DNA from: Methylobacterium oryzihabitans
Lineage (GTDB): Bacteria; Pseudomonadota; Alphaproteobacteria; Rhizobiales; Beijerinckiaceae
Direction of reading: 5' to 3'
NCBI RefSeq assembly: GCF_004004555.2
Contig: NZ_SACP01000003.1
Span: 62,001 to 126,000, forward strand
Length of the DNA: 64,000 nt
In this document: piece after piece, positions 48,549 to 60,572 of the stretch
How the letters are laid out: every line of letters begins with the position of its first letter
How positions within the stretch are numbered: the first letter of the stretch is position 1
The notes under the pieces: generated by a model
Databases searched by the model: none
Seen by the model: the letters and a program-made list of their open reading frames with translations, nothing else
What the model was told of the DNA's origin: nothing
Program-made: the position numbers and the translations under genes

Positions 48549-48976
48549 TCCGCCCTGCCGGTGGCTCGAAAACGGTGCCGGCTTCGCTCCCGGGTTGTAG
48601 GCCCTATCGCTTAGGTCGCTAGACTGAGGCTCGTTTTACGGTATCCCTTCGACCGGTCGCGGTGCATCCCCGTCATCCACTGCAACAGGGCACTTAAAGC
48701 TTACAATTTGGGCATGCCACCTTCCCTGGAAATGCAACCTGCGGTATAGGTGCCTCAGGGTGCACGAGCAGGGATCCACAGAAACTACGGTGCGGCTGGT
48801 AGCTTCTTGCTTGTGGCACCTTGCAAGGCAAGCGCAGACGAGACAACAGGTCGTGGTCCCATCGCGTCCGGAGCGCGTGGAAACCGCGCGAAGGCGATGC
48901 CGATCATGCCGGTGACGATCCAGACGGCATCGGAGCCGGGTTATGCAGCCCCCAACACTCGACAGGCAGGACCCTG
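48549..48976. other. 428-bp region upstream of mucR
   Basis: No gene is supported. It is clearly AT-richer than the neighbouring genes (48590-48790), which suits a regulated promoter region for mucR, and contains TTTACGG, ACTTAAAGC and GTATAGG-type AT patches. Ros/MucR proteins bind AT-rich DNA and often repress their own gene. The end of the antisense maeB frame enters its 3' edge (48941). Confidence 0.55.
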
Positions 48977-51724
48977 ATGATGACGGACGTGGAAAGCCAG
49001 GAACGGGACACAGTGGAGAGCGAGGATTTCGTCGGCCTGACCGCGGACATCGTGTCGGCCTACGTCTCGAAGAATTCGGTGCCGGTGACTGAACTGCCTG
49101 GATTGCTGAGCGCCGTCCACGGGGCGCTGCGCGGTCTGGTGACGCCGGCCGAGCCCGAGCCCGAGAAGCTGACGCCGCCGGTCCCGATCCGCAAGACGGT
49201 GACGCCGGACCACATCATCAGCCTCGAGGACGGCAAGCCGTACAAGTCGCTCAAGCGCCACCTTGCCGGTCGCGGCCTCACCCCCGACCAGTACCGCCAG
49301 AAGTGGGGCCTGCCGCACGACTACCCGATGGTCGCGGCGAGCTACGCCGCCCAGCGCTCCGAACTCGCCAAGAGCATCGGCCTCGGGCAGCAGCGCAAGA
49401 GCCGCGGTGCCGGCAAGGGCGCCTGAGGCGCCGGCACGCCGCCACAGGATTTCGAGGACAGGAAGGGCCCCCACCGCCGTCACCGCCGTCATGTTGACGA
49501 TGCCGCGCACGGTCGTGGTGTGGGTCAGGATGTGGACCGGCTGGGCGGCGCCGAGCAGGATCGGCCCGACGCTGATGCCCTGGCCCGCCACCACCTTCAG
49601 GGCGTTGAGGGTGATGTTGGCGGCGTCCAGGTTCGGCATGATGAGGAGGTTGGCCTCCCCGGTCAGCCGCGACTCCGGAAACACCCGCTCCATCAGCGGC
49701 CGGCTCAGCGCCGCGTCCGCCTGCATCTCGCCCTCGACCTCCAACTCCGGATCGCGCTCGGTGATGAGCGCCAGCGCCCGCCGCATCTTCGCTGCCGAGG
49801 CGTTGCGCGCCGTGCCGAAGCTCGAATGCGACACCAGGGCCGCCCGCGGGGTCTGGCCGAAGCGGCGCATCTCGGCCGCGGCGAGCAGGGTCATCCCGGC
49901 GATCTCGTCGGCGGTCGGGTCGAGGTGGATGTAGGGATCGCAGATGAACAGGGTGTGGCGGGGCAGTTGCAGCAGGCTCATCGCCGCCAGCCCCGCGACG
50001 CCGGCCGCGGTGCCGATCACCTCGCGCACCGGGCGCAGGTGGCTGTGGTAGGAGCCGTAGCCGCCGCAGAGCAGGCCGTCGACGCAGCCGGTGCGCAGCA
50101 GCATCGCGCCGAACAGCGTCGGGTTGCGGCGCGCCTCCGCCCAGGCGACTTCCCGCGACAGGCCGTCGCGCTTGCGCAGGCCGTAATAGCCGTCGGCGAC
50201 CTCGCCCGCGAGGGCGTCGTCGTCGAGCCCGAGCACGTCGACGTCGTCGCCGACCCGGATGCGCAGGCCGAGCGTCCGCATCTTCTCGCCGATCACCTCG
50301 GCGCGGCCGATGAGCACCGGACGGGCCAGCCCCTCGTCGACCACGACCTGAGCGGCGCGCAGGATGCGGTCGTCCTCGCCCTCGGCGTAGGCGACCCGCT
50401 TCAGGCCGGGCTCGGCCGCCGCGGCGAAGACCGGCTGCATCACCGTGCCGGAGGTGTAGACCAGCCGCTCCAGCGAGCGCCGGTAGCCGTCGATGTCGGC
50501 GATCGGCCGTGTCGCCACGCCGGTCGCCATCGCCGCCAGCGCCACCGCCGGGGCGATCTTGGTGATGAGCCGCGGGTCGAACGGACGCGGGATCAGGTAG
50601 TCGGGGCCGAAGCGCAGGTCATGGGTGCCGTAGGCCGCGCTCACCACGTCGGACTGCTCGGCGCGGGCGAGTTCGGCGATGGCGCGCACCGAGGCGAGCT
50701 TCATCTCCTCGTTGATCGTCGTCGCGCCGACGTCGAGGGCGCCGCGGAAGATGAACGGGAAGCACAGGACGTTGTTGACCTGGTTCGGGTAGTCCGAGCG
50801 CCCGGTGGCGATGATCGCATCGGGCCGCACCGCCTTGGCCGCCTCCGGCCGGATCTCCGGCTCGGGATTGGCGAGCGCCAGGATCAGCGGGTTCTCGGCC
50901 ATGCCCTTGACCATGTCCTGGGTGAGGGCGCCGGCGGCCGACAGGCCGAGGAAGATGTCGCTGCCCGGCACCGCGTCGGCGAGCGTGCGCGCCTCGGTCT
51001 TGCGGGCATATTGCCGCTTCTGCTCGTCGAGGCTGTTGCGGCCCTCGTAGATGACGCCGCGGCTGTCGGTGACGAGGACGTTCTCCTTGCGCAGGCCTAA
51101 GCCCACCAGCAGGTTGAGGCAGGCGATGGCCGCGGCGCCCGCGCCCGAGCAGACGAGGCGCACGTCCTCGATCCTCTTGCCGACCACTTCGAGGCCGTTG
51201 AGGACGGCCGCCGCCGCGATGATCGCGGTGCCGTGCTGGTCGTCGTGGAAGACCGGGATCTTCATCCGCTCGCGCAGACGGGTCTCGATCTCGAAGCACT
51301 CGGGGGCCTTGATGTCCTCGAGGTTGATGCCGCCGAAGGTCGGCTCGAGGCTGGCGATGATCTCGACCAGCTTGTCGGGGTCGGTCTCGTCGATCTCGAT
51401 GTCGAACACGTCGATGCCGGCGAACTTGCGGAACAGGCAGCCCTTGCCCTCCATCACCGGCTTGCCGGCGAGCGCGCCGATGTTGCCCAGCCCGAGCACC
51501 GCGGTGCCGTTGGAGATCACCGCCACGAGGTTGCCGCGGGACGTCAATTCGGAGGCCTGCAGCGGGTCCTTCTCGATGGCGAGGCAGGCGGCGGCGACGC
51601 CGGGCGAGTAGGCGAGGGCGAGGTCGCGCTGGGTGCTCATGTCCTTGGTCGGCAGCACCGTGATCTTCCCGGGCGTCGGGAAACGGTGGTAGTCGAGGGC
51701 GGCCTTTTCGAGTTGCTCGTCCAT
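48941..51724 (-). CDS. maeB: NADP malic enzyme with phosphotransacetylase-like domain, frame without a normal stop
   Basis: Decarboxylates malate to pyruvate. The N-terminal 430 or so residues are the malic enzyme domain ([93 protein letters not shown]); the next 330 form a phosphotransacetylase-like domain ([33 protein letters not shown]). About residue 764 the normal family end is reached ([12 protein letters not shown]), where a stop is expected. None is found; the frame runs antisense through the whole mucR gene to 48941, giving 927 residues. The start ATG 51724 is well placed. Read the C-terminal 160 residues with caution. Confidence 0.9.
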   Translation of the reverse strand: MDEQLEKAALDYHRFPTPGKITVLPTKDMSTQRDLALAYSPGVAAACLAIEKDPLQASELTSRGNLVAVISNGTAVLGLGNIGALAGKPVMEGKGCLFRKFAGIDVFDIEIDETDPDKLVEIIASLEPTFGGINLEDIKAPECFEIETRLRERMKIPVFHDDQHGTAIIAAAAVLNGLEVVGKRIEDVRLVCSGAGAAAIACLNLLVGLGLRKENVLVTDSRGVIYEGRNSLDEQKRQYARKTEARTLADAVPGSDIFLGLSAAGALTQDMVKGMAENPLILALANPEPEIRPEAAKAVRPDAIIATGRSDYPNQVNNVLCFPFIFRGALDVGATTINEEMKLASVRAIAELARAEQSDVVSAAYGTHDLRFGPDYLIPRPFDPRLITKIAPAVALAAMATGVATRPIADIDGYRRSLERLVYTSGTVMQPVFAAAAEPGLKRVAYAEGEDDRILRAAQVVVDEGLARPVLIGRAEVIGEKMRTLGLRIRVGDDVDVLGLDDDALAGEVADGYYGLRKRDGLSREVAWAEARRNPTLFGAMLLRTGCVDGLLCGGYGSYHSHLRPVREVIGTAAGVAGLAAMSLLQLPRHTLFICDPYIHLDPTADEIAGMTLLAAAEMRRFGQTPRAALVSHSSFGTARNASAAKMRRALALITERDPELEVEGEMQADAALSRPLMERVFPESRLTGEANLLIMPNLDAANITLNALKVVAGQGISVGPILLGAAQPVHILTHTTTVRGIVNMTAVTAVGALPVLEILWRRAGASGALAGTAALALLPEADALGEFGALGGVARRDHRVVVRQAPLLAVLVGGEAATGKVALERLVRLAVLEADDVVRRHRLADRDRRRQLLGLGLGRRHQTAQRPVDGAQQSRQFSHRHRILRDVGRHDVRGQADEILALHCVPFLAFHVRHHQGPACRVLGAA
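48977..49426 (+). CDS. mucR: Ros/MucR family transcriptional regulator lacking canonical zinc ligands
   Basis: 149 residues from ATG 48977 (a second ATG follows). N-terminal region with [16 protein letters not shown], then the conserved DNA-binding core [20 protein letters not shown] and [20 protein letters not shown], and a basic tail. In Ros the zinc is held by Cys, Cys, His, His; here the matching residues are S82, D85, H95 and R99/G100, so only one ligand remains. The subfamily is known to have zinc-free members. MucR-type regulators are nucleoid-associated repressors of exopolysaccharide and motility genes. It overlaps the antisense end of the malic enzyme frame. Confidence 0.9.
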   Translation: MMTDVESQERDTVESEDFVGLTADIVSAYVSKNSVPVTELPGLLSAVHGALRGLVTPAEPEPEKLTPPVPIRKTVTPDHIISLEDGKPYKSLKRHLAGRGLTPDQYRQKWGLPHDYPMVAASYAAQRSELAKSIGLGQQRKSRGAGKGA

Positions 51725-51944
51725 GGTGTGTTCCTTCGGGGCAAGAGGATGGGGCCGCCGGGGCGGGGCCGCGAAGCGCCGTTCGCCGTCGTCGGGTCGG
51801 ATGAACCGGATTTACGCGGGCGGATCGCCGTTGATCCGCGGGATGTCGGCCGGTCTCTTACCGTGAGCGCAGCCTGGACTGGATGTGGGGCGGTCGTGTC
51901 TGAACGCGTCACGTGCAACTCAGACGCTCGACTTGCGAGCACCT

Positions 51945-52170
51945 GACCCTCCCCCCTCTGTGGGGGAGGGTGGCGAGCGGAGCGAGCCGGGAGAGGGGAG
52001 CGCGCCGGCTCAGGATGTGGCGCCGGTCAGATCGGTCGCGACCCTTCCGGAAGCGGCGTCCCCTCTCCCGCCCCACTCCGTGGGACACCCTCCCCCATTC
52101 CAAGTCGGGCTTGCCCGACTTGGGCACATGGGTGCGGAACTCGGGCAAGCCCGAGTTCCGCGGGGGGGAG
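51945..52170. repeat. Composite inverted-repeat and palindrome array in the maeB-lpdA gap
   Basis: The 463-bp gap (51725-52187) holds no gene. Left: ACCCTCCCCCCTCTGTGGGGGAGGG-type arm at about 51948-52008; its partner in opposite orientation at about 52060-52105. Right: two palindromes, 52101-52122 (10-bp arms around TT-type centre, AAGTCGGGC core) and 52134-52161 (13-bp arms around AA, core GGAACTCGGGC). The neighbouring bases repeat CGGGC and GCCCG. This is a typical dispersed, non-coding repeat. Since lpdA and maeB both run leftward, it lies upstream of maeB and downstream of lpdA. Confidence 0.6.
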
Positions 52171-52187
52171 GGTTCGCATCGCGCGGG

Positions 52188-54029
52188 TCAGTGCTTCTTC
52201 TTGGGAATGTACAGGTCGGTCAGCGTGCCCTCGAACGCCTCGGCCGCCATGCCCACCGTCTCCGACAGGGTCGGGTGCGGGTGGATGGTGAGGCCGATAT
52301 CGGTCGCGTCCGCCCCCATCTCGATGGCGAGCGCGGCCTCGGCGATCAGGTCGCCGGCCGAGGGGCCGACGATGCCGCAGCCGATGATGCGGTCGGTCTC
52401 CTCGTCGAACAGCACCTTGGTCAGGCCCTCGTCGCGGCCGAGCGACAGCGAGCGCCCGCTCGCCGCCCACGGGAACGCGCCCTTGCCGACCTTGAGCCCG
52501 CGGCCCTTGGCCTCGTTCTCGGTCATGCCGACCCAGGCCACCTCCGGATCGGTATAGGCCACCGACGGGATGACGCGGGCGTCGAACACGCTCTTCTGGC
52601 CGGCGGCGACCTCGGCCGCCACCTTCGCCTCGTGCACCGCCTTGTGGGCCAGCATCGGCTGGCCGACGACGTCGCCGATGGCGAAGATGTGCGGCACGTT
52701 GGTCCGCATCTGCTTGTCGACCGGCACGAAGCCGCGCTCGTCGACGATGACGCCGGCGGCGTCCGCGCCGATCAGCTTGCCGTTGGGACGGCGGCCGACC
52801 GAGACCAGGATCTTGTCGAAGGTGTCGGTCGCCGGGGCCGAGCCGCCCTCGAACGTCACCTTCAGCCCCTCGGGCAGGGCCTCGACCGCCGTGACCTTGG
52901 TCTTGAGGTGGATCGCCTCGTACTGCTTCTGGATCCGCTTCATCAGCGGCGTGACGAGGTCCTTGTCGGCGCCGGGGATGATCTGGTCCATCAGCTCCAC
53001 GATCGTCACCTTCGAGCCGAGGGCGTGGTAGACCGTCGCCATCTCGAGCCCGATGATGCCGCCGCCGACCACGAGCAGGCGCCCGGGCACGCCGTCGAGT
53101 TCCAGGGCGCCGGTCGAGTCGATCACCCGCGGGTCGGAATGCGGGATGAACGGCATCTGCACCGGCTCGGAGCCCGCCGCGATGATCGCGTGGTCGAACC
53201 CGATCACCTTGCGGCCGTCCTCGCCCTCGACCTCGATCTGGTGCGGGCTGACGAACCGGCCGGTGCCGCGCACCACCGTCACCTTGCGCTGCTTGGCCAG
53301 CCCCGCGAGACCGCCGGTCAGGCGCTTGACGACGCCCTCCTTCCACTCGCGCAGCTTGTCGATGTCGATCTGCGGCGCGGAGAAGCTGATCCCGTGCGAG
53401 GCCATCGCGTGCGTCTCGTCGATGACCTTCGCGGCGTGGAGCAGGGCCTTCGACGGGATGCAGCCGACGTTGAGGCAGACGCCGCCGAGCGTCGCCCAGC
53501 GGTCGACCAGGATCACCTGTTGGCCGAGATCGGCGGCCCGGAACGCGGCGGTGTAGCCGCCGGGCCCGGCGCCGAGCACCACGACCTGCGCCCGCATGTC
53601 CTCGCCGGCGACCGGCGCCTTCGGGGCCGGGGCCGCCTTGGTCGGGCTGCCGTCGAGGGTGGCGCCCGCAGCCGACGAGCCGTAGCCCGCCTGCCCCTCG
53701 CCGGGCTTGTGCGCGCCGGTGCTCAGGCCCGGCGTCGCCTGCACCGCCTTGCCGGTCTTGTCGGCGGTGACGGGCTTGGGCGCGCCTTCCTCGGCGACGC
53801 CCTCCATCACCAGGATCAGGTCGCCCTGGGTGACGGTGTCGCCGGGCTTGATCCTCACCTCGGCCACCCGCCCGGAGACGGGCGAGGGCACGTCCATCGT
53901 CGCCTTGTCGGATTCGAGCACCACGATGGTGTCGTCGACCTGGATCGTGTCGCCGGCCTTGACCGGGACCTCGATGACCGGGACGTTCTTGAAGTCGCCG
54001 ATATCCGGCAGCTTGACTTCGTTGCTCAT
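52188..54029 (-). CDS. lpdA: Dihydrolipoyl dehydrogenase with N-terminal lipoyl domain
   Basis: E3 of the pyruvate dehydrogenase complex: reoxidises dihydrolipoamide and reduces NAD+. 613 residues. A lipoyl domain (about 1-80) has the lipoyl-lysine motif ESDKATMDVPSP; then a flexible linker, and the FAD/NAD oxidoreductase with VVVLGAGPGGYTAAFRAADL, the redox disulfide in GGVCLNVGCIPSKALL, and the C-terminal His-Glu pair in IGLTIHPHPTLSE. Upstream by 28 bp is aceF. GGAGGTGA precedes ATG 54029. The lipoyl domain on E3 is a known variant in several bacteria. Confidence 0.96.
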   Translation of the reverse strand: MSNEVKLPDIGDFKNVPVIEVPVKAGDTIQVDDTIVVLESDKATMDVPSPVSGRVAEVRIKPGDTVTQGDLILVMEGVAEEGAPKPVTADKTGKAVQATPGLSTGAHKPGEGQAGYGSSAAGATLDGSPTKAAPAPKAPVAGEDMRAQVVVLGAGPGGYTAAFRAADLGQQVILVDRWATLGGVCLNVGCIPSKALLHAAKVIDETHAMASHGISFSAPQIDIDKLREWKEGVVKRLTGGLAGLAKQRKVTVVRGTGRFVSPHQIEVEGEDGRKVIGFDHAIIAAGSEPVQMPFIPHSDPRVIDSTGALELDGVPGRLLVVGGGIIGLEMATVYHALGSKVTIVELMDQIIPGADKDLVTPLMKRIQKQYEAIHLKTKVTAVEALPEGLKVTFEGGSAPATDTFDKILVSVGRRPNGKLIGADAAGVIVDERGFVPVDKQMRTNVPHIFAIGDVVGQPMLAHKAVHEAKVAAEVAAGQKSVFDARVIPSVAYTDPEVAWVGMTENEAKGRGLKVGKGAFPWAASGRSLSLGRDEGLTKVLFDEETDRIIGCGIVGPSAGDLIAEAALAIEMGADATDIGLTIHPHPTLSETVGMAAEAFEGTLTDLYIPKKKH

Positions 54030-54057
54030 CGGTTCACCTCCCTGGATGCCGGAATCC

Positions 54058-55353
54058 TCAGACGACGAGGCGCCGGACGTCCTCCAGGACGTGGGCGAGG
54101 TGGCGGGTGAAGCGCGCGGCGAGCGCGCCGTCGATGACGCGGTGGTCGTAGGAGACGCAGAGCGGCAGCATCATCCGCGGCTTGAACTCCTGGCCGTTCC
54201 AGACCGGCGCCATCTTCGAGCGCACGACGCCGAGGATCGCGACCTCGGGGGCGTTGACGAGCGGCGTGAAGTGGGTGCCGCCGATGCCGCCGAGCGACGA
54301 GATCGTGAAGGTGGCGCCCTGCATGTCGCCGCCCGACAGCTTGCCGTCGCGGGCCTTCTTCGACAGCGCGCCGAGTTCCTGGCTGATCTCGACGATGCCC
54401 TTGCGGTCGGCGTCCTTGACCACCGGGACGACGAGGCCGTCCGGCGTGTCGACGGCGACGCCGATGTTGTAGAACTTCTTGAGGATCAGCGCGTCCTTCT
54501 CGGGGCTCAGCGAGGAGTTGAACTCCGGATGCTGGCGCAGGGCCGAGACCGCGGCCTTGATGAGGAAGGCCAGCAGGGTGACGCGGTAGCCCTTGTCCTT
54601 GCCGGCGGTGTCGAGTTCCTTGCGGTAGGCGTCGGTGTCGGTGATGTCCGACTCGTCGGTGTGGGTGACGAGCGGCACGTTGAGCCAGGACCGGTGCAGG
54701 TGCGGGCCGGAGATCTTCTTGATCCGCGCCAGCGGCCGGGTCTCGACCGGGCCGAACTTCGAGAAGTCGACCGCCGGGATCTCCGGAATGCCCATCCCGC
54801 CCGAGGCCATCACGGCGGTGCCGGCGGCCGGCGCCGGGGCGGCCGAGCGGGTCAGGTGACCCTTCACGTCCTCCTTGGTGATCCGGCCCTTCTCGCCGGT
54901 GCCCTTGACGGCGTTGAGGTCGATGCCGAGTTCGCGGGCGAGGCGGCGCACCGCCGGGCTGGCATGGACCGACGAGAAGTCGGGCACGCTCGACGCGGCC
55001 GGGGTCGGGGCCGGGGGCGTGGGCGCCGCCGGGTCCGGCTCCTGCTTGGGCATCAGCGCGGCGGTGTCGGCGGCGGGAGCCGAGGCGGCGGAGGCGGCGG
55101 CCGGCGGCTTGGCCTCGCCCTCGCCCTTGAGCAGCAGCAGCGGGCTGCCCTCGCTCACCTTGTCGCCGATCTGGACCAGCACCTTCTCGACGACGCCGGC
55201 GGACGGGGAGGGGACCTCCATCGTCGCCTTGTCGGATTCGAGCGACACCAGCGGGTCGTCCGGCCCGATCGTGTCGCCCTCCTTCACCAGGATCTCGATG
55301 ATCGGGATGTCCTTGAAGTCACCGATATCCGGGACCTTGACCTCGATCGACAC
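54058..55353 (-). CDS. aceF: Pyruvate dehydrogenase E2, dihydrolipoyllysine acetyltransferase
   Basis: 431 residues from GTG 55353 (GGGAG precedes it); an upstream in-frame start would add an unlikely 31-residue tail. A lipoyl domain at 1-80 carries ESDKATMEVPSP, a Pro/Ala-rich linker follows, then the peripheral subunit-binding domain (VHASPAVRRLARELGIDLN) and the trimeric catalytic core with MQGATFTISSLGGIGGTHFT and the active-site SYDHRVIDGALAARF. It transfers acetyl groups to CoA. It sits between aceE (168 bp upstream) and lpdA (28 bp downstream) in one operon. Confidence 0.95.
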   Translation of the reverse strand: MSIEVKVPDIGDFKDIPIIEILVKEGDTIGPDDPLVSLESDKATMEVPSPSAGVVEKVLVQIGDKVSEGSPLLLLKGEGEAKPPAAASAASAPAADTAALMPKQEPDPAAPTPPAPTPAASSVPDFSSVHASPAVRRLARELGIDLNAVKGTGEKGRITKEDVKGHLTRSAAPAPAAGTAVMASGGMGIPEIPAVDFSKFGPVETRPLARIKKISGPHLHRSWLNVPLVTHTDESDITDTDAYRKELDTAGKDKGYRVTLLAFLIKAAVSALRQHPEFNSSLSPEKDALILKKFYNIGVAVDTPDGLVVPVVKDADRKGIVEISQELGALSKKARDGKLSGGDMQGATFTISSLGGIGGTHFTPLVNAPEVAILGVVRSKMAPVWNGQEFKPRMMLPLCVSYDHRVIDGALAARFTRHLAHVLEDVRRLVV

Positions 55354-55459
55354 TACGCGCTCTCCCGAAGATGAAATCGTTGATCTGTAGAAAAAATCGA
55401 GACGGGCCAACCCCGGCGGGGCGGCCCGGTCGCCGGATCCGGGCACGCGGGGGAGGGTG

Positions 55460-55480
55460 GCGGGAGACGCTGCCTCCCGC
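55460..55480 (-). terminator. Hairpin in the aceE-aceF gap
   Basis: GCGGGAG and CTCCCGC pair over a 7-base loop in the 168-bp gap between the two PDH genes. No U tract. It may act as a processing site or partial terminator that adjusts the E1 to E2 ratio. Confidence 0.3.
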
Positions 55481-55521
55481 GTTCCGCCGCCCCGCGGCCC
55501 CGTGATCGGCCCGTCCGCGCC

Positions 55522-58179
<2,658 letters not shown>

Positions 58180-58400
58180 CCTATCCTCCCTCGTGTGCTC
58201 GTGGCCGGCGCTCCGGCCGTTGCCGCCCCTGACAGCATCCTTCGTGCCAGGGCTCTCGCAGCGGAAACCACTCGATACTTCAGCGCGTTAGACTTTGGTA
58301 GGGGGGATATGGGCGCGGAAGTCCAGAATATTCGTCCGCAGGCGTCCGGAAATCCGCACGGCGCCGGACGGCGCGAAGCCCGCCCGCCGCCCGCGCCGGA

Positions 58401-58661
58401 TCATTCCGGCTTCGGCCCCGCCCCGCCGCCGAAACCCTGCTGGAACATCTTCAGGAACAGGCCCTGCATCTGCTCGGCGTTCTGCGGGACCAGGGTGAAC
58501 CAGCTCCGCAGGATCGCGTCCGGCGAGAACCGCTCCATGTCGGCCAGCATCCGCCGCTCGACCTCCGCCATGACCGCCGCCTGCATCGGCTCCACGTTCG
58601 GCAGGCCCACGAACTGGCGGGCTTCGAGCGGGGTGCAGTCGACCTCGACGCGGAACTTCAT
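58401..58661 (-). CDS. DUF6489 family small protein
   Basis: 86 residues from ATG 58661: KFRVEVDCTPLEARQFVGLP at the start, NVEPMQAAVMAEVERRML, then FTLVPQNAEQMQGLFLKMFQ and a Gly-rich end (GFGGGAGPKPE). This matches the DUF6489 family of small alphaproteobacterial proteins, function unknown. About 140 bp further on, across a divergent gap, is the LysR gene; aceE lies 220 bp away in the other direction. Single gene. Confidence 0.75.
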   Translation of the reverse strand: MKFRVEVDCTPLEARQFVGLPNVEPMQAAVMAEVERRMLADMERFSPDAILRSWFTLVPQNAEQMQGLFLKMFQQGFGGGAGPKPE

Positions 58662-58801
58662 CGACTCTGTCCTTCCCGGGCCCGGGCTGCGGCGCTCCCC
58701 GCCGCCTACACCCTGCGGGGCCGCGACGGGGCCCCGGACCGGCGCCAAACCAGAGACATTTCGGCGGGTTTGTAAAGCTGCGGTGCGGCAAAAGCCGGTG
58801 G

Positions 58802-59722
58802 TCAGGCGGCCTCCGGCCGCGCCCAGGGCGCGTCGCGCAGGTGCCGCTCCAGGAAGGCGATCAGCGCGGTCACCCGTGCCGGCCGCCGGTGGCCCGGCGG
58901 GGTCACGAGGTTGAGGGCGATCGGCGGCGGCGACCAGCCGTCGAGGACCCGTTCGAGTCGGCCGGCGGCGAGGTGGTCCCAGACCAGGAAGTCCGGCTGG
59001 ATCGCGAGGCCGAGCCCGGCGCGCAGGGCCGGCCCGAGGGCGTCGGCGTTGTTGGCCCGCAGCCGCCCGGCCGGCGCCACGGTCGCCTGGGTGCCGTCGT
59101 GGTGGATGAAGTGCCAGCGGTCGGGATTGGGCAGGTAGGCGTAGCCGAGGCAGTCGTGCCCGGCGAGGTCGTGCGGGTGGCGCGGCCGGCCGCGCCGGTC
59201 GAGATAGGCCGGCGCCGCGACGACCGAGCGCCCGACCGCGCACAGGCGGCGCACCCGCAGGCTCGAATCCTCCAGCGCCGCGATGCGCAGGCCGAGATCG
59301 AACCCGTCGCCGACGAGGTCGATCACCGCGTCGCTGAGGTGCAGGTCGACCGAGACCTCCGGATGCTCGGCCAGGAAGTCCGGCAGCAGCGGCGCGAGGT
59401 GGCGCAGGCCGAACGACATCGGGGCGGCGAGGCGCACGAGGCCGCGCGGCGTCGCCGCCTGCGCCAGGGCGTCGGCCTCCGCCGCCTCGCCCTCGCTGAG
59501 GATCCGCCGCGCGGCGCCGAGGGCGGAGCGGCCGGCCTCGGTCAGGGCGAGGCGGCGCGAGGTGCGATGGAACAGGCCGGTGCCGAGCCGCGCCTCCAGC
59601 CGGGTCACCGCCTTCGACACGGTGGCCTTCGACAGGCCGAGCTCCTCGGCGGCGCGGGAGAACGACGACAGGTCGGCCACGCGGGCGAAGATCGCCCAGG
59701 CCTCGAGATCGGGCAGCGCCAT
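58802..59722 (-). CDS. LysR-family transcriptional regulator
   Basis: 306 residues from ATG 59722: N-terminal HTH ([40 protein letters not shown]), then a substrate-binding domain with [16 protein letters not shown] and [16 protein letters not shown]. It resembles the LysR group that controls quinone or oxidative-stress genes next to them. Divergent from wrbA over 115 bp, so wrbA is its obvious target. Inducer unknown. Confidence 0.9.
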   Translation of the reverse strand: MALPDLEAWAIFARVADLSSFSRAAEELGLSKATVSKAVTRLEARLGTGLFHRTSRRLALTEAGRSALGAARRILSEGEAAEADALAQAATPRGLVRLAAPMSFGLRHLAPLLPDFLAEHPEVSVDLHLSDAVIDLVGDGFDLGLRIAALEDSSLRVRRLCAVGRSVVAAPAYLDRRGRPRHPHDLAGHDCLGYAYLPNPDRWHFIHHDGTQATVAPAGRLRANNADALGPALRAGLGLAIQPDFLVWDHLAAGRLERVLDGWSPPPIALNLVTPPGHRRPARVTALIAFLERHLRDAPWARPEAA

Positions 59723-59730
59723 GGGTGCGG

Positions 59731-59762
59731 ATCCGGAAACGATGCGTTTCGGTCGTTTCGGT
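59731..59762. promoter_or_regulatory. Candidate LysR operator between LysR gene and wrbA
   Basis: AAACG-ATG-CGTTT (59737-59749) is a perfect short inverted repeat, and CGTTTCGGT occurs twice in tandem (59745-59753, 59754-59762). Its place in the 115-bp divergent gap is what is expected for an autoregulated LysR site. No experimental support; the spacing is shorter than the classical T-N11-A box. Confidence 0.45.
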
Positions 59763-59837
59763 TCTCGCGGGGGAAGGCAAGCCCTAACTTGCCCGCACCG
59801 ATCACCGCCCCCGTCGGGGCCGCAGGGAGCCGACACC

Positions 59838-60437
59838 GTGCCGAAGATCCTCGTCCTCTATTATTCCAGCTACGGCCACGTCGAGACCATGGCCGGCGCC
59901 ATCGCCGAGGGCGCCCGCTCGGCGGGCGCCGAGGTCGCGGTCAAGCGCGTGCCCGAGACGGTGCCCGAGGAGGTCGCCCGCGCCAGCCACTACAAGCTCG
60001 ACCAGCCCGCACCGGTCGCCACCGTCGAGGAACTGCCGGATTACGACGCGATCATCGTCGGCACCGGCACCCGCTACGGCCGGATGTCGTCGCAGATGGC
60101 GGCCTTCCTCGACCGCACCGGCGGGCTGTGGGCGAAGGGCGCCCTCACCGGCAAGGTCGGCGCCGCCTTCACCTCCACCGCCTCGCAGCACGGCGGCCAG
60201 GAGACGACCCTGTTCTCGATCATCACCAACCTCCTGCATTTCGGCATGGTGGTGGTCGGGCTGCCCTATGCGTTCCAGGGCCAGTTGCGGATCGACGAAG
60301 TCGCGGGCGGCGCGCCCTACGGTGCCACCACGATCGCGGGCGGGGACGGCTCCCGCCAGCCGAGCGAGACGGAACTCGACGGGGCCCGCTTCCTCGGCCG
60401 CCACGTCGCCGGGGTCGCGGCCAAGCTCGCCGGCTGA
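59838..60437 (+). CDS. wrbA: NAD(P)H:quinone oxidoreductase WrbA
   Basis: 199 residues from GTG 59838. Flavodoxin-like fold with the FMN phosphate loop [20 protein letters not shown] and the isoalloxazine contacts [13 protein letters not shown] and [12 protein letters not shown]. WrbA performs two-electron quinone reduction, which avoids semiquinone formation during oxidative stress. Divergent from the LysR gene, which probably regulates it. Complete. Confidence 0.95.
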   Translation: MPKILVLYYSSYGHVETMAGAIAEGARSAGAEVAVKRVPETVPEEVARASHYKLDQPAPVATVEELPDYDAIIVGTGTRYGRMSSQMAAFLDRTGGLWAKGALTGKVGAAFTSTASQHGGQETTLFSIITNLLHFGMVVVGLPYAFQGQLRIDEVAGGAPYGATTIAGGDGSRQPSETELDGARFLGRHVAGVAAKLAG

Positions 60438-60572
60438 CGCGACGGCCCGCCATTGGCGACGAATCGTTGACAATCCGGGCTCGTTCCATAGTATCCGCGC
60501 GCGTGCCGCCCCTTTTCGGGCGGCGCTTTCATTTTGGCCGACTCTGTTTGGTCGACCGCGACGGAGACGATC

